Origin: an uncultured Aquimonas sp.
GTDB lineage: Bacteria; Pseudomonadota; Gammaproteobacteria; Xanthomonadales; Xanthomonadaceae
Reading direction: 5' to 3'
Assembly (NCBI RefSeq): GCF_937888285.1
Contig: NZ_CALART010000057.1
Span: 1-53,398, forward strand
Length of the DNA: 53,398 nucleotides
Both the position numbers and the translations under genes were made by a program. This document shows positions 18,668 through 27,061 of the stretch, in pieces (within the stretch, counting starts at the first letter, position 1; the number at the start of each line of letters is the position of its first letter). Under the pieces are notes generated by a model. The model was not told where the DNA came from and ran no database searches. It saw only the letters and a list, made by a program, of their open reading frames with translations.

Positions 18668-21040
18668 ATGCCCTCCTCTTCCCCCGAATCAACAGTTCCG
18701 GACGACTTCACGCTGCTCGACGCCTGGTGGCGCGCCGCCAACTACCTGTCGGTGGGCCAGATCTACCTGATGGACAACCCGCTGCTGCGCGAGAAACTCG
18801 CGCTGCCGCACATCAAGCCGCGCCTGCTTGGACACTGGGGCACGACGCCAGGCCTCAACTTCATCTACGCACACATGAACCGCGCCATCAATGCGCGGGA
18901 ACTCGATGCGATCTTCATCGCGGGCCCTGGCCACGGCGGCCCGGGCGTGGTCGCCAACACATGGCTCGAAGGCAGCTACAGCGAGGTCTATCCGGAAGTA
19001 GGACGGGACGCCGCGGGCCTGCGGCGTCTGTTCACCCGGTTCTCCTTTCCGGGCGGCATTCCGAGCCACGCGGCGCCCGAGACGCCGGGCTCCATCCACG
19101 AGGGCGGCGAGCTGGGGTATTCGCTGCTGCACGCGTACGGCGCCGTGTTCGACAACCCGTCGCTGATCGCCTGCTGCGTGGTGGGCGACGGCGAAGCCGA
19201 GACCGGCGCGCTGGCAGCGAGCTGGCACTCCAACAAGTTCCTGAACCCCGGGCGCGACGGTGCGGTACTGCCGGTGCTGCATCTCAACGGCTACAAGATC
19301 GCCGGCCCGACCGTGCTCGCGCGCATCGGCGAGGAGGAGCTGACGCAACTGCTGCGCGGCTACGGCCACGAACCGTACTTCGTGGTGGGCGACAAGCCCG
19401 CCGACATGCACAGGCAGATGGCGGCGGCGCTCGACACGGCGCTGGACGGCATCCGCGCCATCCAGGCCAACGCCCGCACCCACGGTTTCCGCGTGCGCCC
19501 CCGATGGCCGATGATCGTGCTGCGCTCCCCCAAGGGCTGGACCGGACCGCATTACGTGGACGGCGTGCAGATCGAAGGCACGTTCCGTTCGCACCAGGTG
19601 CCTCTCGCCGACTTCTCCGCCAGGCCGCAGCACATCGAGCTGCTGGAGCGGTGGCTGCGCAGCTATCGCCCGGAAGAGCTCTTCGACGCGGACGGCGCGC
19701 TTCGCCCCGAGATCGCCGCGATCGCGCCCAAAGGTGACCGCCGCATGAGCGCCAATCCGCACGCCAACGGCGGGCTCCTGCTCAGGGACCTGGCGCTGCC
19801 GCCCTTTCGCGCGCACGCGGTGCCCGTGGCGACTCCGGGAGCGACCGACGCCGAGGCCACGCGCGTGGCCGGCGGCTTCCTGCGCGAGGTCATGCGCGCG
19901 AACCTGCCGCATGCCAACTTCCGAGTGATGGGGCCGGACGAGACCGCGTCGAACCGGCTCTCGGCCCTGTTCGAGGTGACCGGGCGAACCACTACCGCCC
20001 AGGTATGGCCGGGCGACGAGAACCTCTCGCCCGAAGGCCGCGTCATGGAGGTGCTGAGCGAGCACCTTTGCCAAGGCTGGCTCGAGGGCTACCTGCTCAC
20101 GGGGCGGCACGGCTTCTTCTCGTGCTACGAGGCCTTCATCCACATCGTCGACTCGATGTTCAACCAGCACGCCAAGTGGCTCAAGGTGACGCGCGGCATC
20201 GGCTGGCGCCGGCCGATCGCGTCGCTGAACTACCTGCTCACCAGCCACGTCTGGCGCCAGGACCACAACGGCTTCAGCCACCAGGACCCGGGCTTCCTCG
20301 ACCATGTGGTCAGCAAGAAGGCCGAGGTGGTGCGCGTGTACCTGCCGCCGGACGCCAATACCCTGCTGTCGGTGGTCGACCACTGCCTGCGCAGCCGCGA
20401 CTACGTGAACGTCATCGTGGCAGGCAAGCAGCCCGCGCCCCAGTGGCTGGACATGGAGTCGGCCGCCCGCCACTGCACCACCGGCCTGGGCATCTGGGAA
20501 TGGGCCAGCAACGACGAAGGCAGTGCGCCCGACGTGGTGATGGCCTGTGCCGGCGACGTGCCGACGCTGGAGACGATGGCGGCCGTCGACCTGCTGCGCG
20601 AGAAGCTGCCGTCACTGAAGGTGCGCGTGGTGAACGTGGTCGACCTGATGGCGCTGCAGTCTCCGGACGCGCACCCGCACGGGCTGCCCGATGCGGACTT
20701 CGACGCCATCTTCACCACCGACAGGCCCGTGATCTTCGCGTTCCACGGATACCCGGCGCTGATTCACCGGCTGATCTACAAGCGGCGCAACCATCCCGGC
20801 TTCCACGTGCACGGCTACTGCGAGGAAGGCACCACCACCACGCCCTTCGACATGACGGTGCTCAACCGGCTGGACCGCTTCCACCTCGCCGCCGACGCGA
20901 TCGCCCGCGTGCCGGGCCTGTGCGACAGCGCCGGCCACGTGCAGCAGCACCTGCGCGACAGGCTGCTGGAGCACAGGGCCTACATCACCCGTCACGGCAA
21001 GGACATGCCGGAGATCGAGGACTGGCGCTGGACGCGATAA
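18668..21040 (+). CDS. xfp: xylulose-5-phosphate/fructose-6-phosphate phosphoketolase
   Basis: A 790-residue thiamine-diphosphate enzyme that splits xylulose-5-P (and often fructose-6-P) to acetyl phosphate plus an aldose phosphate. Phosphoketolase elements are visible: NYLSVGQIYLMDNPLL near residue 28, IFIAGPGHGGPG near 80, SFPGGIPSHAAPETPGSIHEGGELGYS near 135, the ThDP/Mg motif VVGDGEAETGALAASWHSNKF near 178 and HQDPGFLDHVV near 545. Length is normal. Control by Fnr is likely because a near-consensus site precedes it. Acetyl phosphate made here could yield ATP through acetate kinase, or acetyl-CoA for PHB; neither partner enzyme is in the window. Confidence 0.96.
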   Translation: MPSSSPESTVPDDFTLLDAWWRAANYLSVGQIYLMDNPLLREKLALPHIKPRLLGHWGTTPGLNFIYAHMNRAINARELDAIFIAGPGHGGPGVVANTWLEGSYSEVYPEVGRDAAGLRRLFTRFSFPGGIPSHAAPETPGSIHEGGELGYSLLHAYGAVFDNPSLIACCVVGDGEAETGALAASWHSNKFLNPGRDGAVLPVLHLNGYKIAGPTVLARIGEEELTQLLRGYGHEPYFVVGDKPADMHRQMAAALDTALDGIRAIQANARTHGFRVRPRWPMIVLRSPKGWTGPHYVDGVQIEGTFRSHQVPLADFSARPQHIELLERWLRSYRPEELFDADGALRPEIAAIAPKGDRRMSANPHANGGLLLRDLALPPFRAHAVPVATPGATDAEATRVAGGFLREVMRANLPHANFRVMGPDETASNRLSALFEVTGRTTTAQVWPGDENLSPEGRVMEVLSEHLCQGWLEGYLLTGRHGFFSCYEAFIHIVDSMFNQHAKWLKVTRGIGWRRPIASLNYLLTSHVWRQDHNGFSHQDPGFLDHVVSKKAEVVRVYLPPDANTLLSVVDHCLRSRDYVNVIVAGKQPAPQWLDMESAARHCTTGLGIWEWASNDEGSAPDVVMACAGDVPTLETMAAVDLLREKLPSLKVRVVNVVDLMALQSPDAHPHGLPDADFDAIFTTDRPVIFAFHGYPALIHRLIYKRRNHPGFHVHGYCEEGTTTTPFDMTVLNRLDRFHLAADAIARVPGLCDSAGHVQQHLRDRLLEHRAYITRHGKDMPEIEDWRWTR

Positions 21041-21141
21041 CCAACGCCGCCGATGTGGAGGTATTTCTGGTCGGGTGTGCGTGCTACGCTCAGGTCAGGC
21101 CAGTCATTTAAGCAATTCGTGCTCTATCTCCCCGCCAGCGC

Positions 21142-21870
21142 ATGAAAACCACGCCCCACATCGTTGTTCTCGACGACGAGATCGATATTACGCAGCTGCT
21201 GGCCAACTATCTTCACGGCCACGGCTTCCGCGTCACCCAGGTGCACGACGGACGCGCGCTCATGGCGCTGATGGAAACCGACCCCGCCGATCTCGTGCTG
21301 CTCGACCTCGGCCTCCCTGGCGAAGACGGCTTCTCGATCGCGCGCCGCATGCGCGAACGCTGGCATTGCGGGCTCGTGATCGTCACGGGCCGGGGCGATG
21401 CAGTGGACAAGGTCGTGGGGCTGGAGGTAGGTGCGGACGACTACGTCACCAAGCCCTTCGATCTGCGCGAGCTGGTGGCTCGCGTGAAGGCCGTGTTGCG
21501 GCGGCTGGCTCCCGCCACGCCTGTGCCCCCGGCGTCGGCCGGGGCCTTCGCCGACAGGCTGCGCTTTGCCGGGTGGCAGCTCGATACCGCCGCGCGCAGC
21601 CTCCTGAACCCATCGGGCGAGCCGGTGACATTGACCGGCGGCGAATTCGACCTGCTGCAAGCCTTTGCGCGCCATCCCGGCCGCGTGCTTTCGCGCGACT
21701 TCCTGCTGGAGCAGACACGGGGGCGCGAGGCGGCCCCCTTCGACCGCACGATCGATGTGCAGGTGGGCCGGCTGCGCAAGAAGATCGAGGCGGACGCCGA
21801 AGATCCGCAGCTCATCAAGTCGGTGCGAGGCGCGGGCTACATCCTCGTTCCGCCTGTCTCCAATGGCTGA
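21142..21870 (+). CDS. OmpR/PhoB-family response regulator
   Basis: A 242-residue regulator. The receiver domain has the DDE acidic pocket (residues 11-13), phospho-acceptor D55 in LVLLDLGLPGEDG and the switch lysine in DDYVTKPFDLRELVARV. A winged-helix effector domain (about 145-238) ends with GRLRKKIEADAEDPQLIKSVRGAGYIL. Its stop overlaps the start of the hybrid kinase gene by 8 bases, making an obvious cognate pair. The signal is unknown; its position next to phosphoketolase and the Crp/Fnr gene suggests an energy or redox cue. Confidence 0.93.
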   Translation: MKTTPHIVVLDDEIDITQLLANYLHGHGFRVTQVHDGRALMALMETDPADLVLLDLGLPGEDGFSIARRMRERWHCGLVIVTGRGDAVDKVVGLEVGADDYVTKPFDLRELVARVKAVLRRLAPATPVPPASAGAFADRLRFAGWQLDTAARSLLNPSGEPVTLTGGEFDLLQAFARHPGRVLSRDFLLEQTRGREAAPFDRTIDVQVGRLRKKIEADAEDPQLIKSVRGAGYILVPPVSNG

Positions 21871-23980
21871 CGCTGCCGGCGATCCGCTCCAGCTGCCCGG
21901 CGCGCCCGGCCAGGTACTGCCATCCGGCATCGACGAAGGCAGCGTCTTCCGCTCGCTCTTCGCCGCCTATCCCGATTCGCTGCTGGTGGTGGACCAGACC
22001 GGCCGCATCGTCCTGGCCAACCCCTCGGCGGCCACGCTGCTGGGCTATGCGCAGAACGAACTGGTCGGCCTGAACGTCGAGGCGCTGGTGCCGGACAGCA
22101 TCCGTCCACGGCACGCCTCCTACCGCGAGGCCTATGGCCGTGCCCCGCGCCCTCGCCCCATGGGCACGCACATGGAGCTGGTCGCCAAGCGCAAGGACGG
22201 CAGCGAGGTCATGGTGGAGATCGCGCTGAGCCCGTTGCAGAACCACGGCCTGCCGTTCGTTGTCGCGGCCATCCGCGACATCGGGGCCTACCCTCGCGTA
22301 AAGCAGGCACTGCAACGCGCCCGATACAGCGAACATCTGGCCCAGTTGGGCCGCCTCGCGGTCGACACGCGCGACCTGCAGGCGGTGCTCGAACACGTGC
22401 CGGAGATCATCACCAAGGCCCTGGAAGTCGAAGTCGCGATGGTGTGGCTCCTCGACGCCAGCCGTGCCGAATTCCGCGTGGCCAGCGGCGTCGGCCTGGT
22501 CGCCGGCGAGGAGATCGGCGCGCGCATGGTCAACCGTCCGGACACGCCGCCGGGCTTCGTCCTCTCCCAGGGCCGGCCTGTCGTGGTGCAGGACTACGGC
22601 AAGGAGCTGCGGTTTTCAGTGCCGAAGGCTTATCTCGAGGCCGGGCTAGTGAGCGCCCTCGCGGTGCCGCTGTCCGACCGGGGCCGCGTAATCGGCATGC
22701 TCTCCGTTCGCTCCACGGAATCCAAGCGCTTCGGCGACGAGGAAGTGCGCTTTCTCGAGTCGCTGTCGAGCCTGCTCGCGACCAGCCTGCAGCGAACGCA
22801 GACGGAAGAAGCGCTCAACCATGCCCAGCGGCTCGAGAGCGTCGGCCAGCTCACCGGCGGCATTGCGCACGACTTCAACAACCTGCTCACGGTGATCCAG
22901 GGCAACCTCCAGGTCCTCGAAGAACTGCCGGCCCTCGCGCAGGACGGTTATGCCCAGCAACTGCTGGGGGCCGCCACACGCGCGTCGCGTCGCGGCGCGG
23001 AGCTCACGGGAAAGCTGCTGGCGTTCTCGCGCCGGCAGGTGCTGCAGCCGGTCGCCGTCGACACGCACGCGCTGCTGTACTCGCTGGCCGACATGCTGCG
23101 CCGGACCCTGGACCAGCGCATCGGCATCGAGATCGACACGGCCCCCGGTCGTCCGCTGGTGGTGGCGGACCCGGGACAGCTGGAATCCGCCTTGCTCAAC
23201 ATCGCGATCAATGCGCGCGATGCCATGCCCGAGGGCGGCACGCTCCACTTCCGCACGGCCATCTGCGGCGCGCTGCCAGCGATTCTGCGCAACCAGCGCA
23301 ACGACCCGCAGGGCAGCGCCGCCGCGCACTTCGTCGCGATATCCATAGCCGACAGCGGCAGCGGCATGACCGATGACGTCAAGGAACGGGCGTTCGAGCC
23401 CTTCTTCACCACCAAGGAGGCCGGCCGTGGCACGGGGCTGGGACTCAGCACGGTATACGGCTTCGTCAATCAGTCCCGGGGCGCCGTCGCGATCGACAGC
23501 GAGATCGGGCAGGGAACCACGGTGACGCTCTACCTCCCGCAACAGGAGGAGGCCCGCGCGCCCGCCGCCGCGGAAGAACACGCGGGCGAAGCGCTTCCAG
23601 CCGGGCTGCGGGTGATGCTGGTCGAGGATGACGCGGAAGTCCGCAAGGTTGTCGAGAACTTCCTGTGCACGCTGGGCTGCGAAATCGTCATCGCGGCCTC
23701 TACCGCCGAGCAGGCCCTGGCCACCCTGGATACGGGCACCGAACCCTTCGACCTTCTGCTGAGCGACATCGCCCTGGGCGCCGGCATGCGCGGCACGCGG
23801 TTGGCCGCCGAGATCCGGCAGCGCTTTCCCCGCGTCGCGGTACTGCTGATGTCGGGCTTCTCGTCGGAACTCCTCGATGCCGACCGAGAGGTACCGCAAG
23901 GTTGGGAGCTGCTTCGCAAGCCTTACACGCGCTCCGAACTGGCCCGGGCCATGGCGAGGGTGCTGACCGGCAACGCCTGA
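21863..23980 (+). CDS. PAS-GAF hybrid sensor histidine kinase with C-terminal receiver
   Basis: A 705-residue soluble kinase without membrane helices. The domain order is PAS (about 30-140, VVDQTGRIVLANPSAATLLGY), GAF (about 170-312), dimerisation domain with phospho-His H336 in GGIAHDFNNLLT, ATPase domain (about 440-575, NIAINARDAMPEGG and GRGTGLGLSTVYGF) and a receiver (about 598-702) with DLLLSDIALG. The H-D-F-N-N-L-L box places it in the hybrid/HWE-like class 4 group. It is encoded in an 8-base overlap with its likely partner. The PAS or GAF domain probably senses a cytoplasmic ligand or redox cue, which cannot be read from the sequence. Confidence 0.92.
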   Translation: MADAAGDPLQLPGAPGQVLPSGIDEGSVFRSLFAAYPDSLLVVDQTGRIVLANPSAATLLGYAQNELVGLNVEALVPDSIRPRHASYREAYGRAPRPRPMGTHMELVAKRKDGSEVMVEIALSPLQNHGLPFVVAAIRDIGAYPRVKQALQRARYSEHLAQLGRLAVDTRDLQAVLEHVPEIITKALEVEVAMVWLLDASRAEFRVASGVGLVAGEEIGARMVNRPDTPPGFVLSQGRPVVVQDYGKELRFSVPKAYLEAGLVSALAVPLSDRGRVIGMLSVRSTESKRFGDEEVRFLESLSSLLATSLQRTQTEEALNHAQRLESVGQLTGGIAHDFNNLLTVIQGNLQVLEELPALAQDGYAQQLLGAATRASRRGAELTGKLLAFSRRQVLQPVAVDTHALLYSLADMLRRTLDQRIGIEIDTAPGRPLVVADPGQLESALLNIAINARDAMPEGGTLHFRTAICGALPAILRNQRNDPQGSAAAHFVAISIADSGSGMTDDVKERAFEPFFTTKEAGRGTGLGLSTVYGFVNQSRGAVAIDSEIGQGTTVTLYLPQQEEARAPAAAEEHAGEALPAGLRVMLVEDDAEVRKVVENFLCTLGCEIVIAASTAEQALATLDTGTEPFDLLLSDIALGAGMRGTRLAAEIRQRFPRVAVLLMSGFSSELLDADREVPQGWELLRKPYTRSELARAMARVLTGNA

Positions 23981-24001
23981 GCGCCAGCGTCGACTGCGCT
24001 G

Positions 24002-24769
24002 CTACTGCAGCATCGCGGGTGCAGGCGCCAGGCAGCGCTGCACGAAGGCGGACAGGGCACCCACGTCCGGAATCTGCACATCGCGGCGTCCCTTGGTCGC
24101 GAACCCGATGACGTTGTCCCGCGCCAGCCGCGAGAGCGCGCGGCTCACGCTCTCGAGGGTCATGCCCAGGTAGTTGCCGATCTCGGCACGCGTCATGCGC
24201 AGCGTGATCTCGTCGGCACGCATCCCGCGCTCCGCCAGCGACTCGGCCCAGTAGCGCAGGAAATCCGCCACGCGGGCGTCAGCGGGCAAGGTGCAGACGG
24301 ACATCAGCGAATCCCGGTCGTGCGCGATCTCGCGGCTCATGGCGGCATGCAGCACCTGCAGCAGATCGGGACGGGTGACGCAGGTCGCCAGCAAGGCCTC
24401 GTAGGACACCACCCAGATCTCGCCGGTATCCATGGCCACCGCGTCGCACGAATAGCGCCCGCTGGCGATGCCGTCGAAGCCGAGCCAGTCGCCTCGGAAC
24501 TTGAGACCCACCACCTGCTCGCGTCCGTCCGCCGACAGATTCACGATCTTGAAGAAGCCCGAGTTCAGGATGTAGAGGTTTCCGAAACGCTCGCCCGCCT
24601 GGTAGATCGTGTCGCCCATGTGGACCACGCGGCGCTGCGGCCTGAGCTGCTCGCCGAGCAGCCTGAGCGTTTCGGCGGTGTTGCGATTCGCGCAATCCTG
24701 GCCAGGGACGGGCATGCCCAGGCCGGACGGGGAAGGAGCAGTCTTCGAGGGGGCGGCGGTGTCGGGCAT
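24002..24769 (-). CDS. Crp/Fnr-family regulator lacking the Fnr iron-sulfur cysteines
   Basis: A 255-residue regulator: cyclic-nucleotide-binding fold (about 45-165, with YILNSGFFKIVNLSADGREQVVGLKFRGDWLGFDGIA) and a C-terminal helix-turn-helix. The recognition helix reads TLESVSRALSRL, with the Glu-x-x-Ser-Arg triad that in E. coli Fnr reads TTGAT-N4-ATCAA. Fnr needs four cysteines for its [4Fe-4S] sensor. Here only C26 lies near the N-terminus, and the position equivalent to Fnr C122 (GEIWVVSYE) has none. It may therefore sense something else or act downstream of Fnr. AAGGAACC precedes the ATG at 24769. Confidence 0.9.
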   Translation of the reverse strand: MPDTAAPSKTAPSPSGLGMPVPGQDCANRNTAETLRLLGEQLRPQRRVVHMGDTIYQAGERFGNLYILNSGFFKIVNLSADGREQVVGLKFRGDWLGFDGIASGRYSCDAVAMDTGEIWVVSYEALLATCVTRPDLLQVLHAAMSREIAHDRDSLMSVCTLPADARVADFLRYWAESLAERGMRADEITLRMTRAEIGNYLGMTLESVSRALSRLARDNVIGFATKGRRDVQIPDVGALSAFVQRCLAPAPAMLQ

Positions 24770-24937
24770 ATTGGTTCCTTGGTGGCCTTCGCGTATCGGT
24801 GAAGGAATGCTAGGAAGCCCTCGACAACGCAATGACAACGGCCGGAATCGGTGAGTAACGCTCGGTGAATGCAATGTGTCCGGCGTGTATCAACGACCTG
24901 CAATGTGCAGCAAGTCACGCTCGGGAGCCGCCACACC

Positions 24938-24951
24938 TTGACCTGTATCAA
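24938..24951. promoter_or_regulatory. Fnr/Anr-type binding site
   Basis: TTGAC-CTGT-ATCAA differs from consensus at one base. It lies between the Crp/Fnr gene (start 24769, minus) and the OTC-like gene (start 25005, plus). Its centre is about 60 bases from the OTC-like ATG, so that gene is the likelier target. Autoregulation of the Crp/Fnr gene is possible at about 175 bases. Confidence 0.65.
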
Positions 24952-25004
24952 ACACGAAGCCGACACCCCCCCTACCCTCGGAAGGTCACACACTGACCGT
25001 CGCC

Positions 25005-25508
25005 ATGCCTCCTTCCAACATCGCCCGCAGTCCAGAGGCGGAACCGCAGCTCTCCCCGCTGAACGTGGCGAGCCTGCTGGCCCGCGCACGCATCCTGCAG
25101 CGCGCGGCGCTCGACGGAACCACCCGCCAATTGCTGCGAGGCAAGAACCTGGGGTTGCTCTACGAAGCGCCGCATGGCGAAGCACAGGCGCTGTTCCGCC
25201 GCGCTGCCGAGGAACTCGGTGCTCACGTGGCCGCCATGCGCTCGAGCCTGTCGCCGGCCAGTGCGCCTCAGGAAGTGCAGCACACGGCCCGCATGCTCGG
25301 CCGTCTCTATGAGGCCGTCGAATGCCAGGGGCTGGAGCCGGCTCTTGTGCAATGCATCGGGCAACACGCCGGCATCCCGGTCTTCGACGGCGCCGCAATG
25401 AGGGCGCATCCGGCCGACCGGCTCGCGGAACTCCTCGGGGACACGACATCGCTTTCCGACAATCGGCGGTTCGTGCTTCAGGCGATGCTGCTGGAGGCCA
25501 TCGGCTGA
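25005..25508 (+). CDS. miniature protein derived from ornithine carbamoyltransferase (single domain)
   Basis: A 167-residue protein. Residues 44-146 align by eye with the carbamoyl-phosphate domain of ornithine carbamoyltransferase: LRGKNLGLLYE (LTGKNIALIFE in E. coli ArgI), HTARMLGRLYEAVE (DTARVLGRMYDGIQ), GIPVFDGA and HPADRLAELL (HPTQLLADLL). The end SDNRRFVLQAMLLEAI matches the C-terminal OTC helix (AENRMHTIKAVMVATL). The whole ornithine-binding domain between them is missing. The carbamoyl-phosphate loop STRTR is replaced by PHGEA and the HCLP loop is gone. Catalysis is therefore unlikely; a binding or regulatory role is inferred. It follows an Fnr-type site. Confidence 0.72.
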   Translation: MPPSNIARSPEAEPQLSPLNVASLLARARILQRAALDGTTRQLLRGKNLGLLYEAPHGEAQALFRRAAEELGAHVAAMRSSLSPASAPQEVQHTARMLGRLYEAVECQGLEPALVQCIGQHAGIPVFDGAAMRAHPADRLAELLGDTTSLSDNRRFVLQAMLLEAIG

Positions 25509-25533
25509 GCCGCCGCGCGCGTCGCACGCGCCC

Positions 25534-25547
25534 TTGATCCAGCGCAA
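25534..25547. promoter_or_regulatory. Fnr/Anr-like site before the BON/phaB genes
   Basis: TTGAT-CCAG-CGCAA has one perfect half-site and a weaker second half. Its centre is about 105 bases upstream of the BON protein ATG at 25645. Confidence 0.45.
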
Positions 25548-25644
25548 CACGCTTTCGCCTCTGCCTTCCTACAGTGGATTCCACGGCCGCCACGGCTGCG
25601 CCAGGACGACCGGCTCCCATCCATCCACAGCAAGGAATCCTCCC

Positions 25645-26298
25645 ATGAAGACCGATACCCAATTGCGCGACGACATCCAGGCCGAGCTGAACTGGGCCCC
25701 CGACGTCAAGTCCTCCGACATCGGCGTCACCGTCAAGGACGGCGTGGTCACTCTCAGCGGCCATCTCCCCAGCCATGCGGAGAAATACGCGGTCGAGCGC
25801 GCCGTCCAGCGCGTGTACGGCGTGAAGGCGCTGGCGATCGAGCTGACGGTGAAGCTGCCTTTCGACAACCAGCGCACCGACGCCGACATCGCCCTGGCGG
25901 CCGAGCGCGCGCTCCAATGGAACGTTCTGGTGCCCGACGGCAAGATCCGGCCCATGGTCGAGAAGGGCTGGCTCAGCCTGAACGGCGAAGTCGAATGGGA
26001 CTACCAGCGCAGCGCCGCCGAAGTCGCCGTGCGCAACCTGATGGGCGTGACCGGCGTGTCGAACCTCGTGAAGGTCAAGCCCAGGGTGAGCCCCGCCGAC
26101 GTCGAGAAGAAGATCCACGAGGCGCTCTCGCGCCAGGCCGATCTTGAAGCCCGCAAGCTCTCCATCTCGGTGGACGGCTCGCAGGTCACGCTGCGCGGCA
26201 CCGTTCACTCCTGGACCGAGCGCGACGCGGTACAAGGCGCCGCCTGGGCCACGCCGGGGGTCTCGGTGGTGGTGAACGACCTGCTCGTGGACGCCTGA
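25645..26298 (+). CDS. three-BON-domain protein (OsmY-like, cytoplasmic)
   Basis: A 217-residue protein with three BON repeats, at about 3-70, 78-145 and 150-216. Each contains the (V/L)xGxV pattern: VTVKDGVVTLSGHL, VEKGWLSLNGEV and ISVDGSQVTLRGTV. No signal peptide is visible, unlike OsmY. Start at 25645 follows CAAGGAATCC. The first repeat matches the single-BON protein at 9,950. It lies one base before the acetoacetyl-CoA reductase gene, so the two are probably co-transcribed. BON proteins of this kind accompany usp genes in many Burkholderiales; their ligand is unknown. Confidence 0.9.
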   Translation: MKTDTQLRDDIQAELNWAPDVKSSDIGVTVKDGVVTLSGHLPSHAEKYAVERAVQRVYGVKALAIELTVKLPFDNQRTDADIALAAERALQWNVLVPDGKIRPMVEKGWLSLNGEVEWDYQRSAAEVAVRNLMGVTGVSNLVKVKPRVSPADVEKKIHEALSRQADLEARKLSISVDGSQVTLRGTVHSWTERDAVQGAAWATPGVSVVVNDLLVDA

Positions 26299-26299
26299 G

Positions 26300-27019
26300 A
26301 TGCGCGTCGCGCTCGTCACCGGCGGGACCTCCGGGATCGGAGCCGCGACGGCCGAGGCGCTGCAGGCCGCGGGCTATCGCGTGGCCGTGACCTTCGCCAA
26401 CCACGCGGAGCCCGCGCAGGCCTTCGCCGCACGCACCGGCATTCCGGCCTTCGGCTGGAATGTGGCGGATGCCGCCGCCTGCCAGGCCGGCGTCGCGCAC
26501 GTGGAAACGGAGTTGGGCCCCGTCGACGTGCTGGTCAACAACGCGGGCATCACGCGGGACACGATGCTGCACAAGATGAGCGCGCAACAGTGGCGCGAGG
26601 TGCTCGACGTGAACCTGGGCGGCTGCTTCAACATGTGCCGCGCCGTCATCGGCGGCATGCGCGAACGTCGCTTCGGCCGCATCGTGAACATGGGCTCGGT
26701 CAACGGCCTGTCCGGACAGGCGGGACAGGCGAACTACGCGGCCACGAAAGCCGGACTCGCGGGCTTCACCAAGTCGCTCGCGCTCGAAGGCGCCTCGCGC
26801 AACATCACCGCCAACGTGGTTGCGCCCGGCTACACCGACACCCCCATGGTGGAGGCTGTCGCTCCCGAGGTGATGGCGCGGATCCTGTCGGACATTCCGG
26901 CGGGCCGCTTGGCCACGCCCGCCGAGATCGCGCGCGGCGTGGTCTTCCTCGTCGCCGATGAATCCGGCTTCATCAACGGCATCACGCTGTCGATCAATGG
27001 CGGCAAGTACATGGCCTGA
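26300..27019 (+). CDS. phaB: acetoacetyl-CoA reductase (SDR family, PhaB-like)
   Basis: A 239-residue short-chain dehydrogenase that should reduce acetoacetyl-CoA to (R)-3-hydroxybutyryl-CoA with NADPH for PHB synthesis. It shows the cofactor motif TGGTSGIGAA, NNAGITRD, catalytic Ser in NMGSVNGLSGQAGQANYAATKAG (Tyr and Lys of YxxxK) and the PhaB-typical end GFINGITLSINGGKYMA. The closely related FabG is the alternative; KxxxQW-type residues (HKMSAQQWREVLDVNL) favour PhaB. It is one base after the BON gene. Combined with the phasin and Fnr sites, it suggests reductant storage under low oxygen. Confidence 0.88.
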   Translation: MRVALVTGGTSGIGAATAEALQAAGYRVAVTFANHAEPAQAFAARTGIPAFGWNVADAAACQAGVAHVETELGPVDVLVNNAGITRDTMLHKMSAQQWREVLDVNLGGCFNMCRAVIGGMRERRFGRIVNMGSVNGLSGQAGQANYAATKAGLAGFTKSLALEGASRNITANVVAPGYTDTPMVEAVAPEVMARILSDIPAGRLATPAEIARGVVFLVADESGFINGITLSINGGKYMA

Positions 27020-27061
27020 GGCGGCGACGCCCTTGCCTTATTTTTTCCTGGCGAGTCCGCT

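Noticed and set aside
24002..24951. A canonical oxygen-sensing Fnr
   Set aside because: The N-terminal cysteine cluster is missing, so I call it only a Crp/Fnr-family protein with Fnr-like DNA residues.
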